A stretch of DNA of 64,000 bases from Amycolatopsis dendrobii (GCF_014145675.1 NZ_JACGZW010000010.1:62001-126000), one strand, 5' to 3'; positions 8,847 to 21,000 are shown, counted from the first letter of the stretch. A program made the numbers and translations. Notes: generated by a model from the sequence alone, not told the origin.

Positions 8847-9278
8847 CTATTCCCACACTTTCAGGGCACGCACCGCGAACGGGGACTGCGGAACGTACGT
8901 GCCACCGCCCGGATAGGTGATGAAATCGCCCTCGGTGGAACAGTCCGCTCCTTGGTAGATGGTGACGTCACGCGTCATCCGGTTGACGAAGGAATGGCCT
9001 TGGAATCCCTCGGGCAGGGGAATGCAATCACCCGGATTCGCCGTGCGCAGGTCATAACTCTGCACGCCGCCGGAATAGGTTTCGGTGTCCCACAGGCAGA
9101 ACTCGCCCGCACCGCAGGCGGGAGCGGGCGGAACGGACGGCGCGGCTTGGGCCAGGCCGGAGGCGGTCAGCAGACCGGCGGTGACCAGCAGCAGTACGCC
9201 GGGCAGGCGGGCCGGGGCGGAGGCGGGCCACGAGCGGCGGCCGGGGAAAGGCAGGGACGGCAGAAGACGGCGGAACAT
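8847..9278 (-). CDS. secreted peptidase inhibitor family I36-like protein
   Basis: 143 aa. The basic N terminus and hydrophobic run (LPGVLLLVTAGLLTASGLAQA) form a signal peptide with cleavage expected near AQAA. The mature part, GEFCLWDTETYSGGVQSY to TYVPQSPFAVRALKVW, has the pattern of the I36 family (Streptomyces metalloproteinase inhibitor SMPI and beta/gamma-crystallin-like relatives) with four cysteines that could pair. It probably acts outside the cell on metalloproteases, by family analogy. Confidence 0.8.
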   Translation of the reverse strand: MFRRLLPSLPFPGRRSWPASAPARLPGVLLLVTAGLLTASGLAQAAPSVPPAPACGAGEFCLWDTETYSGGVQSYDLRTANPGDCIPLPEGFQGHSFVNRMTRDVTIYQGADCSTEGDFITYPGGGTYVPQSPFAVRALKVWE

Positions 9279-9399
9279 CGTGGGAACTCCCCCTCAATCG
9301 AAGCGATGCCGGGCGAAGAGGCCGGCGGGTATCCCGGGAAACCCGGTGTGATCTCCACCTTGGCGGGTTCCGTGCGATTTGTCTGCCCGCATTCCTACG

Positions 9400-9451
9400 T
9401 CTGTGGACAAGTAGTTTCCCGTCACCCGGACGAGACCTAGTTGTCCACAGA
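9400..9451. promoter_or_regulatory. inverted pair of perfect DnaA-box-like sites
   Basis: TCTGTGGACAA (9400-9410) and its exact reverse complement TTGTCCACAGA (9441-9451) are 30 bp apart. Each contains TTGTCCACA, the preferred actinobacterial DnaA box. They lie upstream of the inhibitor gene and just beyond the 3' end of the LacI-type gene. They may be DnaA sites, a regulator operator or an RNA hairpin. Confidence 0.55.
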
Positions 9452-9467
9452 TCGCCGAACGGTCTTG

Positions 9468-10514
9468 CTAAATCGCCGCGGTGCTTTCGCGGACGGCGAG
9501 CGACACCGGGAGTTCGACCGGCGGCGGGACCGGTTCCCCCGCCAGCAGGTCCATCACCAGTTCCCCCGCGACGCGGCCCTTGCCCGCCAGGTCCTGCCGC
9601 ACGGTGGTGAGCGGTGGTTCAGACCACGCGGCCTGCGGGGTGTCGTCGAAGCCGACGATCGAAACGTCGGCGGGAACCCGCAGGCCCAGCCGATGGGCGG
9701 CGGCGATCGCGGCGAAGGCCAGCTGGTCGGACATGCACAGCAAGGCCGTCGGACGCACGGAAGCGGTGAGCAGGTCCGTCGCGGCGGCGCGGGCGGTCGA
9801 AGCCGACAGCCAGGGGGCTTCGGTGATGGTGATGTCGCTGATCCCGGCGGCGGCCAGCGTGTCGAGGTATCCGGCGAGGCGTTCGCGGGTGCCGTGGAAG
9901 GCGCTGGAAACCGCGGCGCCGGAAAGGCGCGGGGCGGCGAGGATTCCGAAGCGGCGATGGCCAAGCTCGACTAAATGGCGTGCGGCCAACGAGGCGCCGC
10001 CGCGGTCGTCGCAGCCGACTCGGGCCGTGTCCGGGAGGGGCGGCTGGTCGATGACTACGAGCGGCAAACCCCGTGCCCGCACGGCTTCCAGCGCGGGAGT
10101 GCCGTCGGCGAGGGAGTACGCCACGGCGATATCCGCTTGTGCGGCCAGGACTCGCGACGCCGGCGGGCCTTCCTGGGCTTCGCGGCCGGGCAGCAGCAAC
10201 AGCGCGTTGCCGGTGGGTTCCACGGTTTTCGCGAGCGCGTCGAGGGTGATCGACAGCGCGGGATCGGAGAAGGCCGCCGACAGCGACGAATCGAGCAGGA
10301 AAGCGATCGCGCCGGTGCGGCTCGTGGCGAGGCTGCGGGCGGTCGGGTTCGGACCGGGGTAACCGAGTTCACCCGCCACGCGCAGAATCTGTTCCCGCAG
10401 CTGCGCGGACAGCTGGTCAGGCCGGTTGTAGGCGTTCGACACAGTGGCGCGCGACACCCCGACCGCCTCCGCGACGTCGTCCAGCGTCGGGCGGCGGCGA
10501 CGGCTGCTGGTCAT
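9468..10514 (-). CDS. LacI family transcriptional regulator
   Basis: 348 aa. The N-terminal helix-turn-helix is the LacI type (TLDDVAEAVGVSRATVSNAY) with the usual hinge (NPTARSLATSRTGAIAFLL). A periplasmic-binding-protein-like effector domain follows, ending with the characteristic SIVGFDDTPQAAWSEPPLTT and RESTA. ATG 10514 is chosen because the HTH begins about 9 residues in. It is divergent from the CopD-CtaG gene, but no sugar genes are adjacent, so its regulon is unknown. Confidence 0.9.
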   Translation of the reverse strand: MTSSRRRRPTLDDVAEAVGVSRATVSNAYNRPDQLSAQLREQILRVAGELGYPGPNPTARSLATSRTGAIAFLLDSSLSAAFSDPALSITLDALAKTVEPTGNALLLLPGREAQEGPPASRVLAAQADIAVAYSLADGTPALEAVRARGLPLVVIDQPPLPDTARVGCDDRGGASLAARHLVELGHRRFGILAAPRLSGAAVSSAFHGTRERLAGYLDTLAAAGISDITITEAPWLSASTARAAATDLLTASVRPTALLCMSDQLAFAAIAAAHRLGLRVPADVSIVGFDDTPQAAWSEPPLTTVRQDLAGKGRVAGELVMDLLAGEPVPPPVELPVSLAVRESTAAI

Positions 10515-10669
10515 CGGCGGAGCATAGAGGAAAGCCTTGCCGTGCACCGGATTCCGTCCAGGAACCCGGCTCGACCAGCGCAAACATCGCAAGCGAGCGA
10601 TCCGTCGCGAAACCCGGCGGGCGGCCGACCCCCGTGCCGCCGCCCGCGCGACCGGCCTAGTCTCGTACC

Positions 10670-12688
10670 GTGAGCTCGGAACCTGTGACGAAACCCGCCC
10701 CGAACCGCGGACGCAAGACGAGTGTGCTCCCGCTGCTTTCGGTCGGAGTGGTGCTCGGCGCAGTCGTCGCGGTCGGGCTCGTCGCGCTCACCGGCGGCGC
10801 GGGCTACGTCATCGCCGGGCTGCCGGACCCCGGGCTCGTCACGCGTTACGGCGTCACGGTGGTCCGCGTGCTCGCCGAAGCGGCGTCGGTCGTGTGCGTC
10901 GGTGGCTTGCTGCTGGCCGCTTTCCTCGTGCCGCCCCAGAAATCCGGCACGCTCGCCCCCGAGGGGTACGCCGCGGTCCGCACTGCGGGAATCGCCGCGT
11001 GGGTGTGGTTCGCCGCCTCGATCCTGTCCGTCGCCTTCACCGCCGCGGACAGCGCGGGCAAACCGTTCGGCGACGTCCTTTCCCCGGACACCCTGCTGAG
11101 CCTCGTCGGCGCGATCGAACAGCCCAAGGCGTGGCTGTGGACGGCGCTGATCGCGATCCTGCTCGCCCTCGGCTGCCGCCTGGTGCTCAGCTGGGGCTGG
11201 ACGGCGGTGCTGTTCTTCCTGTCCGTCGCCGGGCTCGTCCCGGTCGCGGTCACCGGGCACTCGGCCAGCGGCGGTTCGCACGACCTCGCCACCAACAGCC
11301 TGCTGTTCCACCTCGTCGCGGCCGCGCTGTGGGTCGGCGGCCTGCTGGCCGTGCTCGCGCTCGGCTGGCGCCGGGGCAAGAACCTCAGCCTCGCCGCGCA
11401 GCGGTTCTCCAAGCTCGCGCTGGTGTGCTGGGTCGTGATGGCGGTGTCCGGCATCGTCAACGCGCTGGTCCGGATCAACCTCGGCGACCTCTTCACCACC
11501 GACTACGGCCTGCTCGTCGTCGCCAAGATCGTCGCGCTGCTGCTGCTCGGCGTCTTCGGCCAGCAGCAGCGCAGCCGCGGCGTCGCGAACCTCGTGGACG
11601 GCAAGGGCGGCAGCCAATTGCTGCGGCTCGCCGCGGTCGAGGTGCTGATCATGTTCGTCACCATCGGCATCGCGTCCGGCCTCGCCCGCACGCCGCCGCC
11701 GCCGGACGCGGTCACCCAGCCGGGCACCGTCGAACTCCTCATCGGCTACGACCTCCAGGGCCCGCCGACGTTCTGGCGGCTGCTCACCGACTGGCGGTTC
11801 GACCTGATCTACGGCACCCTCGCGATCGTTCTCGCCGGCCTCTACCTGCTCGGCGTGCGGCGGCTGCGCAAGCGCGGCGACGCCTGGCCGGTCGGCCGGA
11901 CCGTCGCGTGGCTCGCCGGCTGCCTGGTGATCCTGCTGGCCACCTCGTCGGGCATCGGCCGGTACGCGCCCGCGATGTTCAGCGTGCACATGGGCACCCA
12001 CATGCTGATGTCGATGGTCGCGCCGGTCCTGCTGGTGCTCGGCGGCCCGGTCACGCTCGCCCTGCGCGCGCTCCCGCCCGCCGGCCGCGACGCCCCTCCC
12101 GGCCCGCGCGAATGGCTGCTGGCCGCCGTGCACTCGCCGGTTTCGCGGTTCCTGACGAACCCGATCGTCGCGCTGCTGCTGTTCGTCGGATCCTTCTACG
12201 CGCTGTACTTCTCCGGCCTCTTCGACAACGCGCTCAACTACCACTGGGCGCACCTGGCGATGAACGCGCACTTCCTGCTCGTCGGCTATGTCTTCTACTG
12301 GCCGGTGATCGGCGTCGACCCGGCGCCGCGGCGGCTGCCTCCGGTCGGGAAGCTCGGGATGATGTTCGGCGCCATGCCGTTCCACGCGTTCTTCGGCGTG
12401 ATCCTGATGAACATGCAGACCGTGATCGGCCGCGAGTTCTACACGTCGCTGAAGCTGCCGTGGGTCGGCGACCTGCTGACCGACCAGCGCCTCGGCGGCG
12501 GCATCGCGTGGGCCTCGGGCGAGGTGCCGGTGCTGCTCGTGCTGATCGCGCTGCTGGTGCAGTGGGCGCGCCAGGACGAGCGCGAGGCGAAGCGGCGCGA
12601 CCGGCGCGAGGAGACCACCGGCGGCGAGGAACTCGCCGCCTACAACGCGATGCTGAAGAATCTCGCCGAGGGCAAACGGGCGGAGTGA
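10670..12688 (+). CDS. CopD / CtaG-type fused membrane protein (copper import and cytochrome oxidase assembly)
   Basis: 672 aa, strongly hydrophobic. Residues about 20-330 are a CopD-like copper-resistance domain with VPVAVTGHSASGGSHDLAT and HLVAAALWVGGLLAVLAL, including His residues expected to handle copper. Residues about 345-640 are a CtaG/caa3 assembly domain, with FSVHMGTHMLMSMVAPVLLV and HWAHLAMNAHFLLVGYVFYW. Such fusions are common in actinobacteria and supply copper to the aa3 oxidase. The start is GTG 10670. A Lys/Arg/Glu-rich tail ends the protein in the cytoplasm. It is likely an integral membrane protein acting in respiration. Confidence 0.9.
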   Translation: MSSEPVTKPAPNRGRKTSVLPLLSVGVVLGAVVAVGLVALTGGAGYVIAGLPDPGLVTRYGVTVVRVLAEAASVVCVGGLLLAAFLVPPQKSGTLAPEGYAAVRTAGIAAWVWFAASILSVAFTAADSAGKPFGDVLSPDTLLSLVGAIEQPKAWLWTALIAILLALGCRLVLSWGWTAVLFFLSVAGLVPVAVTGHSASGGSHDLATNSLLFHLVAAALWVGGLLAVLALGWRRGKNLSLAAQRFSKLALVCWVVMAVSGIVNALVRINLGDLFTTDYGLLVVAKIVALLLLGVFGQQQRSRGVANLVDGKGGSQLLRLAAVEVLIMFVTIGIASGLARTPPPPDAVTQPGTVELLIGYDLQGPPTFWRLLTDWRFDLIYGTLAIVLAGLYLLGVRRLRKRGDAWPVGRTVAWLAGCLVILLATSSGIGRYAPAMFSVHMGTHMLMSMVAPVLLVLGGPVTLALRALPPAGRDAPPGPREWLLAAVHSPVSRFLTNPIVALLLFVGSFYALYFSGLFDNALNYHWAHLAMNAHFLLVGYVFYWPVIGVDPAPRRLPPVGKLGMMFGAMPFHAFFGVILMNMQTVIGREFYTSLKLPWVGDLLTDQRLGGGIAWASGEVPVLLVLIALLVQWARQDEREAKRRDRREETTGGEELAAYNAMLKNLAEGKRAE

Positions 12689-12790
12689 CTGCCCGGATTT
12701 GATATCGCCGGAGTGAGGACGACCTGACCCTCGGTAGCGCGGTGGTGACCGCCGTCAGGCCGCCGGAGGAGCCACTCTACGATCGATGGC

Positions 12791-14467
<1,677 letters not shown>

Positions 14468-14485
14468 CCGGCGCGGGGGTCCCGA

Positions 14486-17071
14486 GTGGAAACCAGCAGG
14501 CACAACCGGCCCAGCCCGTCCGCGACCGCGGACGGGCGGCCCGCCGTTGCCAGTGGCGGGACCCTCGCCGACCTCGGTCGGCTCATCGACCGGGCGGAAT
14601 CGCTGCGCTTCCGCGCGCCCGAGCTGTCGCTGGTCCTCGGCGAACGCTCGGCCGCGCTCGCGGAGACGGCGGGCGCGGACGGGCACTGGATCCGGGCGGA
14701 AGCGCTCGTGGTGTCCGCTCGCGTGCGGACCGGGGCGCGGACGTCCACGGTCGGCCGCGCGGTCGCGGCCTTGCGCGCGGCTGAGCACGCCGGGTACGCC
14801 ACGACGGCGGCGCGGCTGCGCGTCGACCTGGCGATCTGCGCGCGCAGTCTCGGCGTTCCGCTGATGGGGCTGGCCGCGCTGCGGCCGGTGCTGTCGGAGG
14901 ACGTGCCGCCGTCGCTGCGCGCGGAAGCGCTGTGCCATCTCGTCGGATGCCTCGCCCAGTTCGGCCGGAAGGCGGAACTGGACCGGGTGCTCGTCGAGGC
15001 GGACCGGCTGCTGGTGGCCGACGATTCGCTCGACGCGGACGACCGGCTGCTGATGCGGGCGCTGCTGCGCAACGGAACCGCGGCGCACCGGCGCAGGCAC
15101 GGCGACCTCACCGCGGCCGCGGACGCCGCGCGCACCGGACTCGGGTTCCTGGAGAAGATGGACCGTCCCGGCGACGACGGCGGTCTCGTCCGGATCCGGC
15201 TCGTGCTGCAACTGGTCAGCACGCTGCTCGACCGCGGCGACGCGGACATGGCTTACGACATCGCCGAGCCCGTGCTGCGGGAACCGGTCCGTGCCGCCGG
15301 GGTCGCGCCCGCGGCGTGGCTGCGGCTGGCGGTGGCGACGCGCATCCACTTGCCCTCCGGCGCCGGCGACGCCGCTGCCGAGCTGGTGGGGGAGGCCGTC
15401 GCGGCCACCGACCGGCACGGGCTCGCGGCGGTCACCGCGCGGTTGTGGCTGGAGCTGGCGCAGATCGAGGAACGGTTCGGCAGCGCGGAAGAGGCCATCG
15501 GATGCCTGCACCGGGCGCGGGCCGCCGAACACGTGCACGCGCGGGCCCGGCGCCAGGCCTGCGGGCTGATCGCGGGCGAACTGGGCGCCGAGTCGGTCGC
15601 GTCGATGGACCTCGACGACGTCCTCGCCGCGTCCGCCCCGCGCGACGGGCGCCCGGTGTCGATGGAGGTCGAGCCGCGGGTCGCGGCCGAGGAGACCTCG
15701 GTGATGCCGGCGATCCGCGACGTCCCCGCCGAGCGGCCGGACCCGGTCGCGGCTCCGCTGCCGGTCGTCCCGGCGCAGGTAGAGGTGCCTGCGGCGCCGG
15801 TTTCGGCCGCGGCCTTGATCGAGACGGCGGACAAGAAGCCCGCGTGGTCGTTCCGGCGGGCCGCGGCGGAGGCGGAGGTCGAGCAGACCTCAGTGCTTCC
15901 GGCGATCCGGGAAGAGGCCGAGGAGACTCCGCGGACCGGCGGACGGCGGCGGGCTGAGGACCGCAAGCCGCCGGTGCTGCCGGGATGGGCGCGGCCGTTC
16001 GGGCGGAAGAGCGCCGACGCGCCTGCGCCGCGGAAGCGGGCGGCTGTGGAGCCGGTCAGCCGGACGGAGGCCTCGCGGGCCGCGTCGGAACGTCCGGCAC
16101 CGGTCGCGGAGAGTGCTGCGGTGCAGCGAACGAACGACGCGGAGAGCGTTGCGGCGGTGCGTCGGACGGAGGCTGCGGAGAGCGCTGCCGGGGCGCGGGC
16201 CGCCAAGGACGTTTCGGTGCCGAGCCCGGTCGCTGAGGCCGCGCCGGGTCGTCGCCGGGCGCAGCCTGCTGAGGAAACGTCGGTCCGCTGGCCGGAGAAG
16301 CCGCCGGCCGCGCGGCGGTCGGCTGAGGACGCGCCCGCCCGTCGGGAAGAGAAGACGAAGCCTGAGGAGACGCCGGTCCGTCCGTCGCGGGCGGCTGACG
16401 AAGCGCAGGCCCCGGCCGAGGAGGCGCCGCGGTTCTCGCTGCGGATGCCGGATCTGTCGGACATCCTGCCGGAGCTCCCGCTCGCCCCGGCTCCCGCGGA
16501 CGAGCCCGCCGCGCCGTTGTGGGAAAGCGCCGAGTGGGCGCAGGAGGAAGCGGCCCGCCGCGACGCCCGCGGACGCAAGACCCGGCACGACGCCGAACAC
16601 GGGTCGGTCGCCGCGAAGTCCGTGCTGGACCGGCTGGGCATCACCGCCAGCGGCGGAGGCGGCGGACGGCGCCGGGCCGACGAGCCCGGACGTTCCGAAA
16701 CCGCCGCACCGGAAACCGCCGCCAAGGACAAGCCGGAGCTGGCTCCCGCGCCGCGGCCGGAGGAACCGGAGCCGGCCGAGGAGCCCTGGCTGCCGCGCTT
16801 GCGGATGCCGCCCGCCCTGGACCCGCTGTCCGACGTCGACGCGTGGACGCCGTCGGAGCAGCCGTTCCCGGAGGGCTACGCGCGAGCCATCGCGGAGGAC
16901 GAACCGCCGCCGGACGCCGGTCTCGCCGAACTGCTCGCCCGCGCCCTCGCCGAACACCAGGCGGGCACCGCGAGCGCGGCCGCGCTGGTGAAACGCCTCG
17001 GCCCGAACGACGAACCGAAGCCGATCAACGGCCGCGCGACCGCCGACCGCCACCACAACAACGGCGACTGA
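14486..17071 (+). CDS. TPR-like helical protein with long disordered tail carrying repeated E-[EQ]-T-S-V motifs
   Basis: 861 aa, GTG start. Residues 25-385 are a tetratricopeptide-like helical array (e.g. AALRAAEHAGYATTAARLRV). From about 390 onward the sequence is disordered, rich in Ala, Glu, Pro and Arg. The tail carries acidic-TSV motifs: EETSVMPAIR (Thr404), EQTSVLPAIR (Thr468), EETSVRWPEK (Thr598) and a variant EETPVRP (Thr629). No signal peptide or membrane helix. It sits between ettA and gdh. The motif resembles the phosphorylated ETTSV of GarA, the FHA protein that inhibits NAD-GDH in mycobacteria; a link is inference only. Confidence 0.75.
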   Translation: METSRHNRPSPSATADGRPAVASGGTLADLGRLIDRAESLRFRAPELSLVLGERSAALAETAGADGHWIRAEALVVSARVRTGARTSTVGRAVAALRAAEHAGYATTAARLRVDLAICARSLGVPLMGLAALRPVLSEDVPPSLRAEALCHLVGCLAQFGRKAELDRVLVEADRLLVADDSLDADDRLLMRALLRNGTAAHRRRHGDLTAAADAARTGLGFLEKMDRPGDDGGLVRIRLVLQLVSTLLDRGDADMAYDIAEPVLREPVRAAGVAPAAWLRLAVATRIHLPSGAGDAAAELVGEAVAATDRHGLAAVTARLWLELAQIEERFGSAEEAIGCLHRARAAEHVHARARRQACGLIAGELGAESVASMDLDDVLAASAPRDGRPVSMEVEPRVAAEETSVMPAIRDVPAERPDPVAAPLPVVPAQVEVPAAPVSAAALIETADKKPAWSFRRAAAEAEVEQTSVLPAIREEAEETPRTGGRRRAEDRKPPVLPGWARPFGRKSADAPAPRKRAAVEPVSRTEASRAASERPAPVAESAAVQRTNDAESVAAVRRTEAAESAAGARAAKDVSVPSPVAEAAPGRRRAQPAEETSVRWPEKPPAARRSAEDAPARREEKTKPEETPVRPSRAADEAQAPAEEAPRFSLRMPDLSDILPELPLAPAPADEPAAPLWESAEWAQEEAARRDARGRKTRHDAEHGSVAAKSVLDRLGITASGGGGGRRRADEPGRSETAAPETAAKDKPELAPAPRPEEPEPAEEPWLPRLRMPPALDPLSDVDAWTPSEQPFPEGYARAIAEDEPPPDAGLAELLARALAEHQAGTASAAALVKRLGPNDEPKPINGRATADRHHNNGD

Positions 17072-18003
17072 CGCGCGCCGGAAAGTTCTTGCGCCGCAGG
17101 GGAAATGCTGGCTGTACCGGGCAGATTCCGCGGCGGGGGCAGGGGATCGCGCATCGATTCGGACTCGGCTTTGGGCTCGAGTGGTCGGTGAAGGGCCCTT
17201 CACGGGCCACTGCGGGAGTGCGGCCACGCGGTTCGCGCTGCTGGCGGGAAACCTCGTCGGCGCGGGGGCCTGCGGCTTTGTCCCCCAGAGGTTTATGAGG
17301 GTTTCCCTCACGGACTTTTGCGGAAGTGCACCGGCGCGGCCTGCGCTGCTTGTGCGGGAGCCTCGTCGACGGGGAGAGTCCTGCGGCTTCGGCTCCGAGT
17401 GGTCCGTGAGGGGAACCCTCACGGAATCTGATTCCCTCAGAGGCCCTTCACGGACTTCCGCGGTAGCGGAGCGGAAGCAACTCCAGCCGATCCCCCCGTT
17501 TTCCCGCCGCCCCAAGCGATTTTCCCAGTCACTGGCAGAACGCGCCGAGATCATGCAGCAAGAAACCACCCGGCCCGCCGATCTGCGCGCACCCCTCGCT
17601 TGCCCCATCCTGAAACCCAGGCTGCTCCGCCCGGCGCACCCGGCTCCCTCCGCCGCAACGGAAGAATTAGCCCGTACGGGTGGGAATTCTCGCAGGGGAG
17701 GGAGGCAACCTTTTCCGTTCTCGCCGCGGGCGATACAGACGCTGAACCGATCCCGAAGCGGCCGCCGCATCCGGGAAACCGGCGCTCCGGCCTCGTGCCA
17801 AGCCTTTTGCCGGGAACCGCCCGCGTCGAACCCGCCGGTAGCTGAACCGATCCCGCGCGAGCGCGTCGTCAGGGACCCCGGAAACGAACCTTAAGTCTTT
17901 CCCAGCCGCGCACAGGGGCCGTCGAGAGCGGATTAGGGTGAGGGAAGTCCGGCACGTTGTGGTGACGGACGCATCTCGGTCTCGCACACTGGAGAGTTGC
18001 TCA
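17072..18003. other. 932-bp leader region upstream of gdh
   Basis: No credible gene. It contains the three-unit palindrome repeat (17180-17470) and, further down, a 15-bp direct repeat gctgaaccgatcccg at 17741 and 17843, 102 bp apart. The promoter and any leader RNA of gdh must lie here. I could not recognise a known riboswitch. Confidence 0.55.
17180..17470. repeat. three degenerate ~110-bp tandem units, each with a GTGA-type palindrome
   Basis: Units begin near 17180, 17290 and 17399. Each starts with a palindrome (GTGAAGGGCCCTTCAC at 17188-17203; TGAGGG-TTT-CCCTCA at 17296-17310; GTGAGGGGAACCCTCAC near 17407). In the first two a GC-rich block follows, with cctcgtcg and tgcggctt in matching positions; the third keeps mainly the palindrome end. 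The same palindrome ends recur in other intergenic gaps. Confidence 0.6.
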
Positions 18004-21000
18004 ATGAGCTCGACGGGAGTCTCGTCCCCGCCCGATGTCGGCACCGAAGCCGGCGCCGCCCGCCGCACGACGGCCAGCCCGGAGCAGATCCGGGACGAGC
18101 TGATCGACACCGCCGCGGCGCAGGCGCCGGAGATCGCGGACCTGATCCGCTTGTACTACCGGCACATCCCGGCCGACGAGATCGTCGGCGACGATCCGGC
18201 CGCGCTCGTCGGCGCGGTGCGCTCGCACCTGCAGCTGGCGGAGCAGCGCATGCCCGGACGCCCGGCGGTCCGGCTGCTGAACCCGACCACCGCCGAGGAC
18301 GGCTGGACGCGCGACGCGACCGTCGTGCAGGTCGTCACTGACGACATGCCTTACCTCGTGGACAGCGTCACCGCGGAATTCGCCCGCGACGGCGTGCAGG
18401 TGCAGCGCATCGTGCACCCGATCGTCGTGGTGAGCCGCGGCCTGACCGGCGAGCTGGAGGGCCTGCACCTCGACGCCGACCCGGCCGATCCGCCCGCCGG
18501 CGCGTCCGCGGAATCGTGGATGCTGGTGGAAATCGACCTCGTCACCGACCCGCAGCGGGCGCGCGAGCTGGACAACCGGCTGACGTCGGTGCTCGGCGAC
18601 GTGCGCGAGGTCGTCGAGGACGCCGAGAAGATGGCGCAGACGGCCTGCTCGCTCGCGGAAACGCTGGAGCAGCACCCGCCGAAGCTGCCCAGCACCGACG
18701 AGGTCACCGAGGGCGCGCGCCTGCTGCGCTGGCTCGCCGACGGCCACTTCACCTTCCTCGGCTACCGCAAGTACGAGCTGGTCGACAGCCCGCAGCCGGA
18801 CAGCGACGAGCCCGCCCTGCGCGCGGTTCTCGCGTCCGGGCTCGGCGTGCTGCGCCAGGACAGCCTCGCCGCGCGCAGCCTCACCGCGGGGCCGGACAGT
18901 TCGGTCGACGCGCTCGCGCCGTCGCTGCTCGTGCTCACCCAGGCCAGCGCGCCGAGCACGGTGCACCGTCCGGTTTATCCGTATTACGTCGGCGTGAAGA
19001 CGTTCGACGAGAACGGCAAGGTGACCGGCGAGCACCGGTTCCTCGGCATGTTCACCACCACCGCGCTGCACGAGAACGTGCTCGACATCCCGGTGGTCGG
19101 CCAGCGCGTGCGCGAGGTGATCCACCGCGCCGGGTTCCCGATGGAGTCGTTCTCCGGGCAGCGGATGCTGGAGGTCCTGCAGAACTGGCCGCGCGCGGAC
19201 CTGTTCTCCGCGGACACCGATTCGCTCTTCTACACCACCACTGGCGCGATCACGCTGTCCGACCGCCGCCGGCTGCGGCTGTTCCTCCGCCGCGACCCGT
19301 ACGGCCGCTTCTACTCCTGCCTCGTCTACCTCCCGCGCGACCGCTACACCACGCGTTCGCGGCTGGCGATGCAGGAAGTGCTGCTGGAAGAACTCGAAGG
19401 CACACAGCTGGAGTACAGCGCGCGCGTCGGCGAAACGCTGCTGGCGCAGGTGCACTTCATGGTGCACACCGACCCGTCGAACGCGGTCGAACCGGACACG
19501 CTGCGGATCCAGGAACGCCTGAACACTGTCGTGCGCAGCTGGGACGACCGGCTTGTCGAGGCGATCATCGCCGAACGCCGCGAGCGCGTCGGCGACGGCG
19601 GTCCGATCGGCATGATGGGCGAGGAGTCCGTGGTCGACCGGGGACAGCGCTTCGGCGCGGTGTTCCCCGAGGCCTACAAAGAGGACTTCACCGCCGAGGA
19701 CGCGCTGGCCGACCTGGCCAAGCTCGACACCCTCGCGGACGAGGGCGACCTCGCGCTGTCGTTCTACCTGCCCGCCGACGCCGAACCCGGCGAGCGGCGG
19801 TTCAAGCTCTACCTGCGCGGCGAGGGCGTCACCCTGTCCAAGGTGCTGCCGGTGCTGCAGGCGATGGGCGTCGAGGTGGTGGACGAGCGGCCGTACGAGC
19901 TGTTCCGCGAGGACGGCGGGGCCAGCTGGATCTACGACTTCGGCCTGCGCGTCGACAAGAAGGGCCTCGAAGAAGCCGACGAGGCCGCGGCGGTCGAGGT
20001 GCGCGAGCGGTTCCAGGACGCCTTCCACGCGGCGTGGCACGGCGACGCGGAGGTCGACGGCCTCAACGGGCTCGTCCTGCGCGCCGGGCTCACCTGGCGC
20101 CAGGCCGCCGTGCTGCGGGCCTACTCGCGCTACCTGCAGCAGGCGCGCAGCCCGTTCTCCCAGTCCTACATCCAGAACACGGTCGTCAAGCACACCGAGG
20201 TCGCGACGAAACTGGTGCGGCTCTTCGAAACCCGCTGCGATCCGCAACTGTCCGATGTGGACCGCAAGACGCACGCGGAATCGCTGACCGCCGAGATCTC
20301 CTCGATGGTCGACGAGGTCACCAGCCTCGACGAGGACCGGATCCTGCGCAGGCTGCTCGCGGTCATCAACGCGACCCTGCGCACGAACTACCACGTGCGC
20401 GACGCCGACGGGAACCCGCGGCCGTACCTGGCGCTCAAACTCGACCCGAGCGGCGTGCCGGAGCTGCCCGAGCCGCACCCGAAGTACGAGATCTTCGTGT
20501 ACTCGCCGCGGGTGGAGGGCGTGCACCTGCGGTTCGGCGAGGTCGCCCGAGGCGGCCTGCGCTGGTCGGACCGGCGGGAGGACTTCCGCACCGAGATCCT
20601 GGGCCTGGTCAAGGCGCAGGCGGTGAAGAACGCGGTGATCGTGCCGGTCGGCGCGAAGGGCGGCTTCGTGGTGAAGCGTCCGCCGGCGCCCACCGGCGAC
20701 GCCGGGGTCGACCGCGACGCCCAGCTCACCGAAGGCATTTCCTGCTACCGGATGTTCATCTCCGGCCTGCTGGACCTCACCGACAACCGCGTCGAGGGCG
20801 AAACCGTGCCCGCGCCGAACGTGGTGCGCCACGACGCCGACGACAGCTACCTGGTCGTCGCGGCGGACAAGGGCACCGCGAAGTTCTCCGACATCGCCAA
20901 CGAAGTCTCGGCGCAGTACGGCTTCTGGCTCGGCGACGCGTTCGCCTCCGGCGGTTCGGTCGGCTACGACCACAAGGCCATGGGCATCACCGCCAAGGGC

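Noticed and set aside
8325-9440. 371-codon plus frame between tRNA-Arg and the LacI gene
   Set aside because: Translation is Gly/Arg/Pro low-complexity and runs antisense to the well-supported protease inhibitor.
17640-17730. Possible riboswitch upstream of gdh (ggagggaggcaacc segment)
   Set aside because: A short gga-rich segment recalls c-di-AMP riboswitches, but the other conserved blocks and helices could not be found.
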